Positions 1 through 6,488 of a stretch of DNA of 16,980 bases are shown here, one piece after another. A model generated the notes under the pieces. It saw only the letters and a program-made list of their open reading frames with translations. It did not search any database and was not told the origin of the DNA. The DNA comes from Pseudomonadota bacterium (lineage in GTDB: Bacteria > Pseudomonadota > Alphaproteobacteria > Rhodospirillales > 2-02-FULL-58-16): positions 1-16,980 of the forward strand of contig JADFHR010000039.1 of assembly GCA_022567015.1 (NCBI GenBank), given 5' to 3'. The translations under genes were made by a program, and so were the position numbers. Position 1 is the first letter of the stretch. Each line of letters opens with the position of its first letter.

Positions 1-111
1 GCCGCCCGCACCGTCGATGACCTCTGGGTTGCCATCGCCGAGGCCATCGAGCTCTTCCCTCCAGACGAATGTGCAAACTTCTTCGCCAACTCAGGGTATG
101 AACTAAATTGA
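1..111 (+). CDS. IS630-family transposase, C-terminal fragment
   Basis: Frame 1 is open from the window edge to a TGA at 109-111 and gives 36 residues beginning AARTVDDLW and ending FFANSGYELN. The pattern TVDxLWxAI...LFxPxECANFFxxxGY is the usual C-terminal tail of IS630-type DDE transposases, which cut and paste DNA into TA dinucleotides. The DDE catalytic residues lie outside the window, so it cannot be said whether the element is intact. The family call rests on remembered sequence pattern over a short stretch. Confidence 0.7.
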   Translation, partial: AARTVDDLWVAIAEAIELFPPDECANFFANSGYELN

Positions 112-126
112 TCGGAAAATGCTCTA
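1..126 (+). mobile_element. Right end of an IS630-type insertion sequence (boundary tentative)
   Basis: Downstream of the transposase stop the sequence runs TCGGAAAATGCTC and then TA at 125-126. IS630 elements insert at TA and duplicate it, so this TA is a candidate outer boundary. The other end is outside the window, so the terminal inverted repeat cannot be tested here. Confidence 0.35.
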
Positions 127-187
127 GCCAAGGCGGCCGGCGAAATGTGTTGACCGGCCGCCGCCGGCGTCCGTTTATTCCGGCTCC

Positions 188-1171
188 ATGGATACGGACG
201 GTCCTCCCGCCGGCGGCCCGGCGATCTGGCTGCTCATCGACGACCGCGCCGGCAACCGCAGCCAGTGTCTGGGCGTCGCCGAGGCCCTGGGCCTGAAGTT
301 CGAGGTCCGCGGCCTGGAATACACGGCCGCCGGGGCGCTGCCCCACGTCGTCCTCGGCGCCTCGTTTTTCGGCCTGACCGCCAAAAGCCGGGCCGAGCTG
401 GCGCCGCCCTGGCCCGACCTGGTCATCGCGGCGGGCCGGCGGACGGCGCCGGTCGCCCGCAGGATCAAGCGGCTCAACGGCGGGGCAACCTATCTGGTGC
501 AGATCATGGACCCCGGGTCCACGGGCGCCGGCGAGTTCGACCTCATCGCCGCGCCGCGCCACGACACGATCACCGAACGGCCCAACGTGATGCGGATCAC
601 CGGCGCCCCCCACCGCATCACGCCGGCGCGGCTGACGGCGGCGGCGGCGGAATGGCGCGGCCGGTTTGCCGACCTGCCGCGCCCCTGGATCGCCCTCATC
701 GTCGGCGGCAGTACCAGGCGCCGGACGTTCACCGACGCCATGGCGCGGGAGCTGGGCCGCGCGGCGTCGGCCATGGCGGCGGATGCCGGCGGCGCGTTGC
801 TGGTCACCACCAGCCGGCGCACGGGCGCCGCCGCCCAGGCCCTGCTCGACGAGATCGCCGTTCCCAAGCGCGTCTATCGGTGGGGCGACGAGGGCGAGAA
901 CCCCTATTACGGATACCTGGCCGTGGCCGACGCCGTCATCGTCACCGGCGATTCGGTCTCCATGTGCTCCGAGGCCTGCGCCACCACCGGACCCGTCTAC
1001 ATCTACGCGCCCAAGGCGTTGAGCACCGCCAAGCATGCCCGCCTGCACAGCGAGCTGTTCGAAAAGGGCTATGCGCGGCCCCTGGCCGGCCGGCTGGAGA
1101 CGTGGACCCATGCGCCGCTGAACCCGGCCGAGGACGTGGCCCGGGCCGTCCGCCAACGGATGCCGGTGTAA
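188..1171 (+). CDS. Mitochondrial fission ELM1-like family protein (DUF1022)
   Basis: The 327-residue product has the hallmarks of the ELM1-like family (formerly DUF1022): an N-terminal WLLIDDRAGNRSQCLGVAEALG segment (about residues 14-35), a central IALIVGGSTRRRTF loop (about 168-181), and a C-terminal GDSVSMCSEACATTGPVYIYAP stretch (about 255-276). The last resembles the nucleotide-binding end of GT-B-type glycosyltransferases. In plants ELM1 recruits a dynamin to mitochondria. The bacterial role is not established and may concern the cell envelope; that part is inference. The ATG at 188 is the first that includes the conserved N-terminus, with no clear Shine-Dalgarno sequence. The O-methyltransferase begins 14 bp after the stop, so the two are probably co-transcribed. 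The family call is firm; the function is not. Confidence 0.85.
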   Translation: MDTDGPPAGGPAIWLLIDDRAGNRSQCLGVAEALGLKFEVRGLEYTAAGALPHVVLGASFFGLTAKSRAELAPPWPDLVIAAGRRTAPVARRIKRLNGGATYLVQIMDPGSTGAGEFDLIAAPRHDTITERPNVMRITGAPHRITPARLTAAAAEWRGRFADLPRPWIALIVGGSTRRRTFTDAMARELGRAASAMAADAGGALLVTTSRRTGAAAQALLDEIAVPKRVYRWGDEGENPYYGYLAVADAVIVTGDSVSMCSEACATTGPVYIYAPKALSTAKHARLHSELFEKGYARPLAGRLETWTHAPLNPAEDVARAVRQRMPV

Positions 1172-1185
1172 AGGGGATCGTTGCC

Positions 1186-1851
1186 GTGGCCAACCGCACG
1201 ATCACGCTTTCCGACGGACTGTATGATTACCTGCTGGATGTCTCGCTGCGGGAGCCGGACGTCCTGCGCCGGCTCAGGGAGGAGACGGCGAAAATTCCCG
1301 CCGCGGCCATGCAGATCGCCCCCGAGCAGGGACAGTTCATGGCCCTGCTCGTCGAGCTGATGGGTGCGCGCAAGGCCATCGAGGTCGGCACGTTCACCGG
1401 CTACAGCAGCCTCAGCGTCGCCCTTGCCCTGCCGCCCGGCGGGCGCCTCGTCGCCTGCGACGTGAACGAGGAATGGACCGCCGTGGCCCGGCGCTACTGG
1501 GCCGAGGCCGGGGTCGCGGACCGCATAGACCTGCGTCTGGCCCCGGCGCTGGAGACCCTGGACGGGCTCATCGCGGAAGGAGAGGCGGGGACCTTCGACT
1601 TCGCCTTCATCGACGCCGACAAGGCCGGATACGACGCCTACTACGAGCGCATCCTCACCCTGCTCAGGCCCGGCGGACTGGTCAGCGTGGACAACGTGCT
1701 GTGGAGCGGCCGCGTCATCGACACCGCCAAACAGGACTCCGACACCCGCGCCATCCGCGCCTTCAACGAGAAGATCCACGCCGACCCGCGGGTCAGCCTC
1801 AGCCTGGTTCCCATCGGCGACGGGCTGACCCTGGCGCGCAAGAGACCGTAA
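1186..1851 (+). CDS. Class I SAM-dependent O-methyltransferase
   Basis: This 221-residue protein has the usual length and motif order of the caffeoyl-CoA/catechol-type O-methyltransferase family (Methyltransf_3). IEVGTFTGYSSLSVALALP (about residues 65-83) is the SAM-binding motif I. FDFAFIDADKAGYDAYYE (about 138-155) carries the acidic metal and substrate residues. LVSVDNVLWSGRV (about 165-177) is the conserved DN metal-ligand motif. Such enzymes transfer methyl groups to hydroxyls of small aromatic or CoA-linked acceptors; the substrate here cannot be read from sequence. The GTG at 1186 is preferred because AAGGGG lies about 9 bases upstream and it starts just after the preceding stop. A longer frame extends back inside the ELM1 gene but is a shadow. 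Probable second gene of a two-gene operon. Confidence 0.85.
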   Translation: MANRTITLSDGLYDYLLDVSLREPDVLRRLREETAKIPAAAMQIAPEQGQFMALLVELMGARKAIEVGTFTGYSSLSVALALPPGGRLVACDVNEEWTAVARRYWAEAGVADRIDLRLAPALETLDGLIAEGEAGTFDFAFIDADKAGYDAYYERILTLLRPGGLVSVDNVLWSGRVIDTAKQDSDTRAIRAFNEKIHADPRVSLSLVPIGDGLTLARKRP

Positions 1852-1920
1852 CAAAAGGGGAGGTTCTGCTTTTTCCCATGAAAGTAAATTAATCACAGAG
1901 CCCACTGAAAATTGTTTATA

Positions 1921-2175
1921 ACCACCAAGACACCAAGAGCACCAAGGAGAAGAGAACATTACATTATTTATTTTTGAAACCCTCTGCGTTCCTCTGCGTC
2001 CTCCGCGTTGAAATTCGAAACGCAGAGGAACGCAGAGGAAAAGAAAGAACCTGCTCACCACCAAGACACCAAGGAAAAGAGAATATTAAATTACTTAATT
2101 TTATTCTGTTCTCTTTGTATCTTTTCTCCTTGTATCTTTGTGTTGAAATCCAAACCGTCGGAACGCGGAGGAACG
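1921..2175. repeat. AT-rich patch of interleaved direct and inverted short repeats
   Basis: This gene-free stretch (1852-2223) is clearly richer in A and T than its surroundings. ACCACCAAGACACCAAG occurs at 1921-1937 and again at 2057-2073. After each copy a related CACCAAGGAGAAGAGAACATTA-like tail follows. Between them CCTCTGCGTT is tandemly repeated from 1981, and its reverse complement AACGCAGAGG is repeated at 2019-2038. This gives perfect 18-bp arms (1981-1998 and 2021-2038) around a 22-nt loop. A degenerate inverted copy of the CCAAG repeat is visible at about 2106-2143, and GAACGCGGAGGAACG at 2161-2175 is a further fragment. Open frames here look like shadows. No promoter or terminator could be assigned. 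Confidence 0.75.
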
Positions 2176-2198
2176 TCGGGGTGATCTACCTCGGGCAG

Positions 2199-2217
2199 AA
2201 AAAAGTAGAATGTCCCC
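2199..2217. repeat. AAAAAAGTAGAATGTCCCC motif, possible dispersed-repeat fragment
   Basis: The 19-bp A-rich/CCCC motif lies seven bases past the hemN stop codon, in the non-coding patch. Read on the hemN strand it is GGGGACATTCTACTTTTTT, which ends in a run of T. From memory, motifs of this shape are dispersed in other bacterial genomes, sometimes near REP-associated transposases. That link is recollection and is not shown by this window. Confidence 0.3.
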
Positions 2218-2223
2218 TGTTGC

Positions 2224-3603
2224 CTACACCGCCCTGGAATGGCGCTGCCCGCCGGCCGTCAGGTAGGCGTCGAAAGCGGCGGCCACCAGGCGCACCAAGG
2301 GCCGGCCCTTCTCGGTGACGGTGACGCGGCTTTCCTCCACCGTGCAGATGCCGTCGTCGATCAGCGGCGCCAGGCTTTCCATTTCGGCGGCGAACCCGCC
2401 GGGGGCGGCGCCGTGCCGGCGGGCGATGGCCTCCACGTCCGCCGTGAGATCGCACATGAGGCGCTCGATCACCTCGCCGCGCAGGCGGTCCTCGCCGCGA
2501 AACGCGATGCCGCGGGCGATCGGCAATTCACCGGCGGCGACGGTTGCCCGGTAGGCCTTCAGGGGTGCCGTGTTCTGGGCGTACCCCTGGGGCAGGGAGC
2601 CGACGGCGGAGGCCCCGAAACCGAGCAGCACCGGCGCCTCGTCGGTGGTGTAGCCCTGGAAATTGCGGTGCAGCCGGCCTTCCGCCAGGGCCACCGCCAG
2701 GGGGTCGCCGGGGCGGGCGAAGTGGTCCAGGCCGACGGCCACGTAGCCCTTTTCCACCAGGCGGGCGGACCCGGCAGTGTACTGCCGCCACCGCTCCGCC
2801 GTGCCCGGAAGGGCGGCCTCGTCGATCATCTTCTGGTGCGGCTTCATCCACGGCACATGGGCGTAGCCGAACAGGGCGACGCGGTCCGGCTTCAGCCGGC
2901 AGGCCTGGTCCACCATGTCGCGCACCCGCCCGGCGGTCTGGTGGGGCAGGCCGTACATGAGGTCCATGTTGATCCGCGCGATCCCGTGGCGGCGCAGCCA
3001 GCCGATGACCCGCGCCGTGACGGCGAAGGGCTGTATGCGGTTGATCGCCGCCTGGACCTCGGGGTGGAAGTCCTGCACCCCGAGGCTGGCCCGGTTGACC
3101 CCGGCGGCGGCGAGGGTGCGCACATAGTCCCGGGTGGTGTCCCGGGGGTCCATCTCGACCGCGATCTCGGCGTCCTCGCCGATGTGGAAGCGGGTGCGCA
3201 GGCGGTCGAGGATGCGCCGCCAGTCCTTTCCCTCGAGGATGGTCGGGCTGCCGCCGCCCCAGTGCAGATGGCGCGCCCGGAAGCGGCCGGGCAGGGCGTC
3301 GGCGACCAGGTCGATTTCCCGGAGCAGGGCGTCGAGGTATGTCCGCACGGGCTGGTAGCGCTTGACGATCTTGGTGTGGCAGCCGCAGAACCAGCACAGG
3401 GAATCGCAGAACGGGATGTGGAAATAGAGGGACAGGTCCGACCGGGTGTCGAGCTCGCCCAGCCACCGGCGATAGAGGGCCGCGTCCACGGTGCGGTCGA
3501 AGTGGGGCGCCGTGGGGTAGCTGGTGTAGCGGGGGACCTGTAGATCGTGCCTGGTACCCTCTATCACAATAGGATGACACGTGTGACGGCCATGGGTGGT
3601 CAT
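2224..3603 (-). CDS. hemN: Oxygen-independent coproporphyrinogen III oxidase (radical SAM), 5' end altered by insertion
   Basis: HemN decarboxylates coproporphyrinogen III to protoporphyrinogen IX in anaerobic haem synthesis. The signature is clear: VPRYTSYPTAPHF near the N-terminus, then YFHIPFCDSLCWFCGC with the radical-SAM CxxxCxxC cluster ligands (C66, C70, C73 counted from the ATG at 3603) and the extra HemN Cys. HWGGGSPT, the HemN core and the C-terminal domain follow. The 5' end is unusual. A 258-bp element occupies 3557-3814 inside codon 9 of the reconstructed gene. The likely native ATG is at 3837-3839, giving MKADVSASTRHDLQVPRY and about 451 residues, close to the 457 of E. coli. 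Reading from that ATG now ends at a stop at 3639-3641 inside the element. An intact protein must start within the element: ATG 3603, ATG 3639, GTG 3672 or GTG 3567, none with a clear ribosome site. The function is firm; the start is uncertain. Confidence 0.85.
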   Translation of the reverse strand: MTTHGRHTCHPIVIEGTRHDLQVPRYTSYPTAPHFDRTVDAALYRRWLGELDTRSDLSLYFHIPFCDSLCWFCGCHTKIVKRYQPVRTYLDALLREIDLVADALPGRFRARHLHWGGGSPTILEGKDWRRILDRLRTRFHIGEDAEIAVEMDPRDTTRDYVRTLAAAGVNRASLGVQDFHPEVQAAINRIQPFAVTARVIGWLRRHGIARINMDLMYGLPHQTAGRVRDMVDQACRLKPDRVALFGYAHVPWMKPHQKMIDEAALPGTAERWRQYTAGSARLVEKGYVAVGLDHFARPGDPLAVALAEGRLHRNFQGYTTDEAPVLLGFGASAVGSLPQGYAQNTAPLKAYRATVAAGELPIARGIAFRGEDRLRGEVIERLMCDLTADVEAIARRHGAAPGGFAAEMESLAPLIDDGICTVEESRVTVTEKGRPLVRLVAAAFDAYLTAGGQRHSRAV

Positions 3604-3814
3604 TCGGCTAGGAGCGTGGTTCGAAGTGATGCGGCTCATCACGAGAGCCGCGCGACGACGTCCGATGGCCACCCATGGCCGCCCGAAGGGTCGTTTTTCG
3701 CGCCTTTTGGGGGCGTCGGCGCCGCTTGACGATGTCCCGCATCGCCGGCGCGACGCTTCCTGCCCAAAAGACGCGAAAAGACGATCACACGTACCATCCT
3801 ATTGTGATAGAGGG
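3557..3814. mobile_element. 258-bp MITE-like element with cloverleaf-type inverted repeats
   Basis: The ends are 30-bp terminal inverted repeats (3557-3586 and 3785-3814) matching at 28 of 30 positions and beginning CCCTCTATCACAATAGGATG. TA flanks both sides (3555-3556 and 3815-3816), the duplication expected of Tc1/mariner-IS630-type insertion. Directly inside the left repeat a hairpin arm pairs 3587-3603 with 3665-3681 (16 of 17), with an apical stem 3631-3637/3645-3651. Directly inside the right repeat a second arm pairs about 3691-3712 with 3763-3784, with one bulge and one mismatch. Only nine bases (3682-3690) separate the arms. No transposase or credible gene is inside, so any mobility would be in trans. 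Excision with one TA gives an in-frame native hemN start. Confidence 0.85.
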
Positions 3815-3873
3815 TACTAGCCGATACGTCGGCTTTCATCGCCCCATCAAAGCCCCCTTCGGCCGGTGGCGCT

Positions 3874-3887
3874 TTGACCTGGGTCAA
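3874..3887. promoter_or_regulatory. FNR/CRP-family operator-like palindrome upstream of native hemN start
   Basis: TTGACCTGGGTCAA sits in a perfect 16-bp palindrome (TTTGACC-TG-GGTCAAA, 3873-3888). It fits the TTGAC-N4-GTCAA variant of the FNR/Anr/FixK consensus TTGAT-N4-ATCAA. It lies between the permease gene and hemN, 34 bp upstream of the reconstructed hemN ATG. hemN is a well-known FNR-class target. If activation used a site centred at -41.5, the transcript would begin close to the ATG, so the promoter geometry is not settled. Confidence 0.6.
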
Positions 3888-3906
3888 AAGAGCGGGTGCG
3901 CGGCTC

Positions 3907-4641
3907 TCAGCGAAGCAGCCCGAAAACGCCGACGCCGAGCAGGAAGACCAGGGCGACCCGCCGGTACAGGTGTTCACTCGATTGGCGGAACAGGCGCCCG
4001 CCGATCCATGTGGTCAGCATAAAGCCCGGCGTCAGCATGGCGGCCCGCCAGACCGCGTCCCAGGACATCATGCCGGCGGCCGACATGAGCGCGATCAGCA
4101 CGGTCAGCGTGACGGCGAAATACCCGATGACGTTGGCGCGGTTGCGTACCGCGGTGTCGCGGCCCGACAGCATGTACAGCATGACCGGCGGAATACCCAG
4201 GGTGGTGGCCGCCACCATCACGCCGGAGACGGCGCCGACGACCATCGTCGGCAGGGGTCGCCTTTCTCCCCGGTAGCGCCATCCGGTCATCAGTACGACG
4301 GCGAACGCCACCACGATCGCGGCCATCGCGCGCGCCATGAGCCCGGGGTCCATGGAGACGAGCAACCAGCTGCCAAGCGGCATGAACAGGGCGGCGGCGG
4401 CGGCCATCGGGCCGACGAAGCGCCATTCGACGTCGCCGAGAATACCGGGCATCAATTGCACGGTGACGACGATTTCCATGAGAATGATGATGGCCACCGT
4501 TTCCACGGGTCCGAAGAGAATCGCGAACACCGGCGCCGTCACCATGGCCGAGCCGAATCCGGCAAAGCCGCGCATCAGTCCGGCGGCGACGGCGGCCCCC
4601 ATGGCGACGAGGAATTCGGTGGTCAGGAGATCAAGGGGCAT
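3907..4641 (-). CDS. TauE/SafE (TSUP) family permease
   Basis: This 244-residue, very hydrophobic protein fits the 4-toluene sulfonate uptake permease family (TauE/SafE, DUF81), inner-membrane proteins that move sulfite, sulfoacetate or related organosulfur anions. Its N-terminal half has the family pattern: a first helix, then GLMRGFAGFGSAMVTAPVFAILFGP (about residues 21-45), where the GFxGFGxxxxxxP segment is diagnostic. A second related half begins near VVGAVSGVMVAATTLGIPPVMLYML (about 136-160). Seven to eight membrane spans can be drawn. The substrate is not identifiable and no sulfur-metabolism gene is adjacent. ATG 4641 has no visible Shine-Dalgarno sequence and lies 38 bp after the upstream acetyltransferase stop, so translation may depend on read-through from that gene. 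Confidence 0.85.
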   Translation of the reverse strand: MPLDLLTTEFLVAMGAAVAAGLMRGFAGFGSAMVTAPVFAILFGPVETVAIIILMEIVVTVQLMPGILGDVEWRFVGPMAAAAALFMPLGSWLLVSMDPGLMARAMAAIVVAFAVVLMTGWRYRGERRPLPTMVVGAVSGVMVAATTLGIPPVMLYMLSGRDTAVRNRANVIGYFAVTLTVLIALMSAAGMMSWDAVWRAAMLTPGFMLTTWIGGRLFRQSSEHLYRRVALVFLLGVGVFGLLR

Positions 4642-4679
4642 GAAGGCGAGCGCGTTGGGCGGGGCTGACAGACAGGCCG

Positions 4680-5222
4680 TTACCGGGCCCGTTCACCGAC
4701 CAGGACTTCCAGGTTATCCCAGGCGTAGATGAGGGTCGGCAGGATGGTTCCGGCGAAGGGGTGCCGCGCCCGCGCCGCCAGGCGGCCGCCGATGGCCTCG
4801 TAGAAGAACCGGTTGGGGTTCCCTTCCAGCACTTCGACGCACATGGACGACACGCCGGAGTCGAGCAAGCGTTCGCCGACGGCGGCGCACAGGCGGCGCC
4901 CCAGGCCGCGGCCCTGGTGGTCCGGCAACAGGTAGAGCTCGAACAGTTGGCCGGCGGACGCGAGGGTGTCGACGCGGCACGGTCCCCAGGTGGCGTAGCC
5001 GACGATGGGCCGGCGTGCATCGACGGCTCCGACGACGGTCCGGAGCGCCGAGCGGCTGCTCAGCCTGTGCCGCCAGAATACGGTCCGCCGCGCCATATCG
5101 AGCCCCTCCACCAGATGGGCGCTGGGCAGCAGCGTCGGATAGGTGTCGCGCCAGGCTTCGATCTCGACCCGGGCGACACCGTGCGCGTCGGACAATTCCG
5201 CCTCTCTCACCACCACGGACAC
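4680..5222 (-). CDS. GNAT-family N-acetyltransferase
   Basis: The 180-residue product has the GNAT fold layout: an N-terminal VREAELSDAHGVARVEIEAWRDTYP strand-helix, then LFELYLLPDHQGRGLGRRLC (motif A, the acetyl-CoA pyrophosphate loop with Q/RxxGxG/A as QGRGLG), then a motif B region ending NRFFYEAIGGRL. GNAT enzymes move acetyl from acetyl-CoA to an amine; the acceptor is unknown. The GTG at 5222 is chosen because a strong AAGGGAGGG lies 6 bases upstream (5229-5237). A longer frame to 5309 adds 29 residues without domain content. It is followed closely by the permease gene and may be the first gene of a short unit with it. Confidence 0.8.
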   Translation of the reverse strand: MSVVVREAELSDAHGVARVEIEAWRDTYPTLLPSAHLVEGLDMARRTVFWRHRLSSRSALRTVVGAVDARRPIVGYATWGPCRVDTLASAGQLFELYLLPDHQGRGLGRRLCAAVGERLLDSGVSSMCVEVLEGNPNRFFYEAIGGRLAARARHPFAGTILPTLIYAWDNLEVLVGERAR

Positions 5223-5315
5223 GGGCGTCCCTCCCTTTTCGCCCCGGCGTACACCATAGATTAGCCGACAGACCGTGGGCTGTCTTGCCTTGCCGTCACC
5301 GTCCTGCATCGGCGC

Positions 5316-6362
5316 TCAACGGGCGGGCGGGATCTCGTCGAGGGCGCTCTCCAGGCTCCCGACCAGTTCCGCCATGAAGGCGAAGTCCAGCGTTTCGATG
5401 GTGTCCCGGCCGGTGTGGTAGTTGGGGTTGCGGAAGAACGCGGTGTCCGTGATCATCAGCGCCGGCCAGCCGCGATCCCAGAACGGGGCGTGGTCGCTGA
5501 GGCGGGTATCGGGAAGAACCCAGCCGTTGAACGGGACGAAAACGGATTCCACGGGCAGGCGCGGGTTCTTGCGCATTCCCCGGAGGACGGCCTGGCCGAA
5601 CCGGCGCGAACGCCAGTTGCCGACGACCGCGATGAAGTTGCCCTTTTCGGGGTAGCCGGCCCAGCGCAGGAACACCGGATAGGCCTGCCGGGGCGCGGTG
5701 AAGCCGACCATCTCCAGGATGATGGCGCCGAGGACCCGACCGCCGCTGCCCGCCAGCTCCTTGACGAAGACGCGGCTGCCCTGGAAACGGGTCGCGTGGG
5801 CCGGCGGTTCTTCCAGGGTGAAGGCGACGAAGCGGAGCGGAACGGGCGGCGTCCGCGCCGCGATCCGGCGGGCGAGCTCGAGCAGCACGGCGACGCCGCT
5901 TGCATTGTCGTCGGCGCCCGGCGTCCCGGGAACCGTATCGTAATGGGCGCCGATCAGGTAATACGGCGCCGTCGTCCCGGCGCCGGCCGCCTCGGCGATC
6001 AGGTTGGCGACCCTGAGACCGTGGTAGTCGTATGCCTGTTCCGTGACCGTGAGCCCGGCTTGCTCGAAAACGCCCCGGATGTAGTCGGCCGCCCGCGCCA
6101 GCTTCTCCGGCCGAAAGGGCGTACGGTCGCCGATGTCGACGCTCAGCGCCGCCACGTGCCGGCGCAGGGCGTCCTCGAGGCGCGCGGTGTCCGTCATCAT
6201 GGGTTCCGTTCCGCCATGGCCCGCCGCCGGCGTGTCCGCGGAGACTCCCTCGCACCCGACGGCGATCGCCACGGCGGCGATCGCCAGGATAACAAAGCGC
6301 GACAGCTTCCTTGCCTGCGGACGCGCGTTCATTGTCGGGTCACGTGACACGGTCCCCGGCAT
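5316..6362 (-). CDS. M28-family zinc aminopeptidase, probable exported lipoprotein
   Basis: The 348-residue protein is a co-catalytic zinc peptidase of family M28. Visible metal and catalytic residues are H140 in IGAHYDTVPG, D151 in GADDNASGVAVLLELAR, the E184-E185 pair in FTLEEPP, a probable ligand E217 in ILEMVG, and H316 in NPNYHTGRD. SDHAPFW (289-295) is also typical. The N-terminus has basic residues, a hydrophobic run (about 22-36) and AVGC with Cys37, a weak lipobox suggesting a membrane-anchored periplasmic protein. M28 enzymes remove N-terminal residues from peptides; specificity is unknown. ATG 6362 is supported by AGGGGG six bases upstream; a second ATG at 6332 lacks one. It is divergent from hyi, separated by 126 bp. 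Confidence 0.85.
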   Translation of the reverse strand: MPGTVSRDPTMNARPQARKLSRFVILAIAAVAIAVGCEGVSADTPAAGHGGTEPMMTDTARLEDALRRHVAALSVDIGDRTPFRPEKLARAADYIRGVFEQAGLTVTEQAYDYHGLRVANLIAEAAGAGTTAPYYLIGAHYDTVPGTPGADDNASGVAVLLELARRIAARTPPVPLRFVAFTLEEPPAHATRFQGSRVFVKELAGSGGRVLGAIILEMVGFTAPRQAYPVFLRWAGYPEKGNFIAVVGNWRSRRFGQAVLRGMRKNPRLPVESVFVPFNGWVLPDTRLSDHAPFWDRGWPALMITDTAFFRNPNYHTGRDTIETLDFAFMAELVGSLESALDEIPPAR

Positions 6363-6474
6363 GGCGGTCCCCCTGGGGCGTCACGCACGGTAGCACGAAA
6401 CCGCGTCCATGCCGATTCGGCGGCGCGCCGGCTCGATTCAGGGAAGGTCGCATGCTACCCTCCGCGGGAAAGAC

Positions 6475-6480
6475 AAGGAG
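6475..6480 (+). promoter_or_regulatory. Ribosome binding site of hyi
   Basis: AAGGAG lies 8 bases before the ATG at 6489 and is the strongest Shine-Dalgarno sequence in the window. It fixes the hyi start. The 126-bp divergent spacer 6363-6488 must carry promoters for both hyi and the peptidase, but no convincing -35/-10 pair was identified. An inverted GGTAGC...GCTACC pair spans about 6389-6458. Confidence 0.7.
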
Positions 6481-6488
6481 AGAGATCC

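Noticed and set aside
265..1185. Open frame running through the ELM1 gene into the O-methyltransferase, as if the methyltransferase had a 300-residue extension
   Set aside because: The extension is Arg/Gly/Pro-rich, overlaps a clearly conserved gene in another frame, and family length plus a ribosome site support the GTG at 1186.
1852..1890. Intrinsic terminator after the O-methyltransferase (AAAAGGGG...CTTTTTCCC)
   Set aside because: The two strings are not reverse complements in the right order, so no good stem forms.
2239..3543. 434-codon open frame opposite hemN
   Set aside because: It is the antisense shadow of a highly conserved gene in GC-rich DNA and shows no domain pattern. Similar long antisense frames oppose the peptidase and both kinases.
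1..3814. That the IS630-type element at the left edge mobilised the hemN element
   Set aside because: Both use TA, but the visible IS630 end (GAGCATTTTCCGATCAA read inward) does not match the CCCTCTATCACAATAGG terminal repeat.
3639..3977. 112-codon frame covering the native hemN start and the inserted element
   Set aside because: It is the remnant of the original hemN start running into the element until a stop at 3639-3641. It explains the insertion but is not a separate gene.
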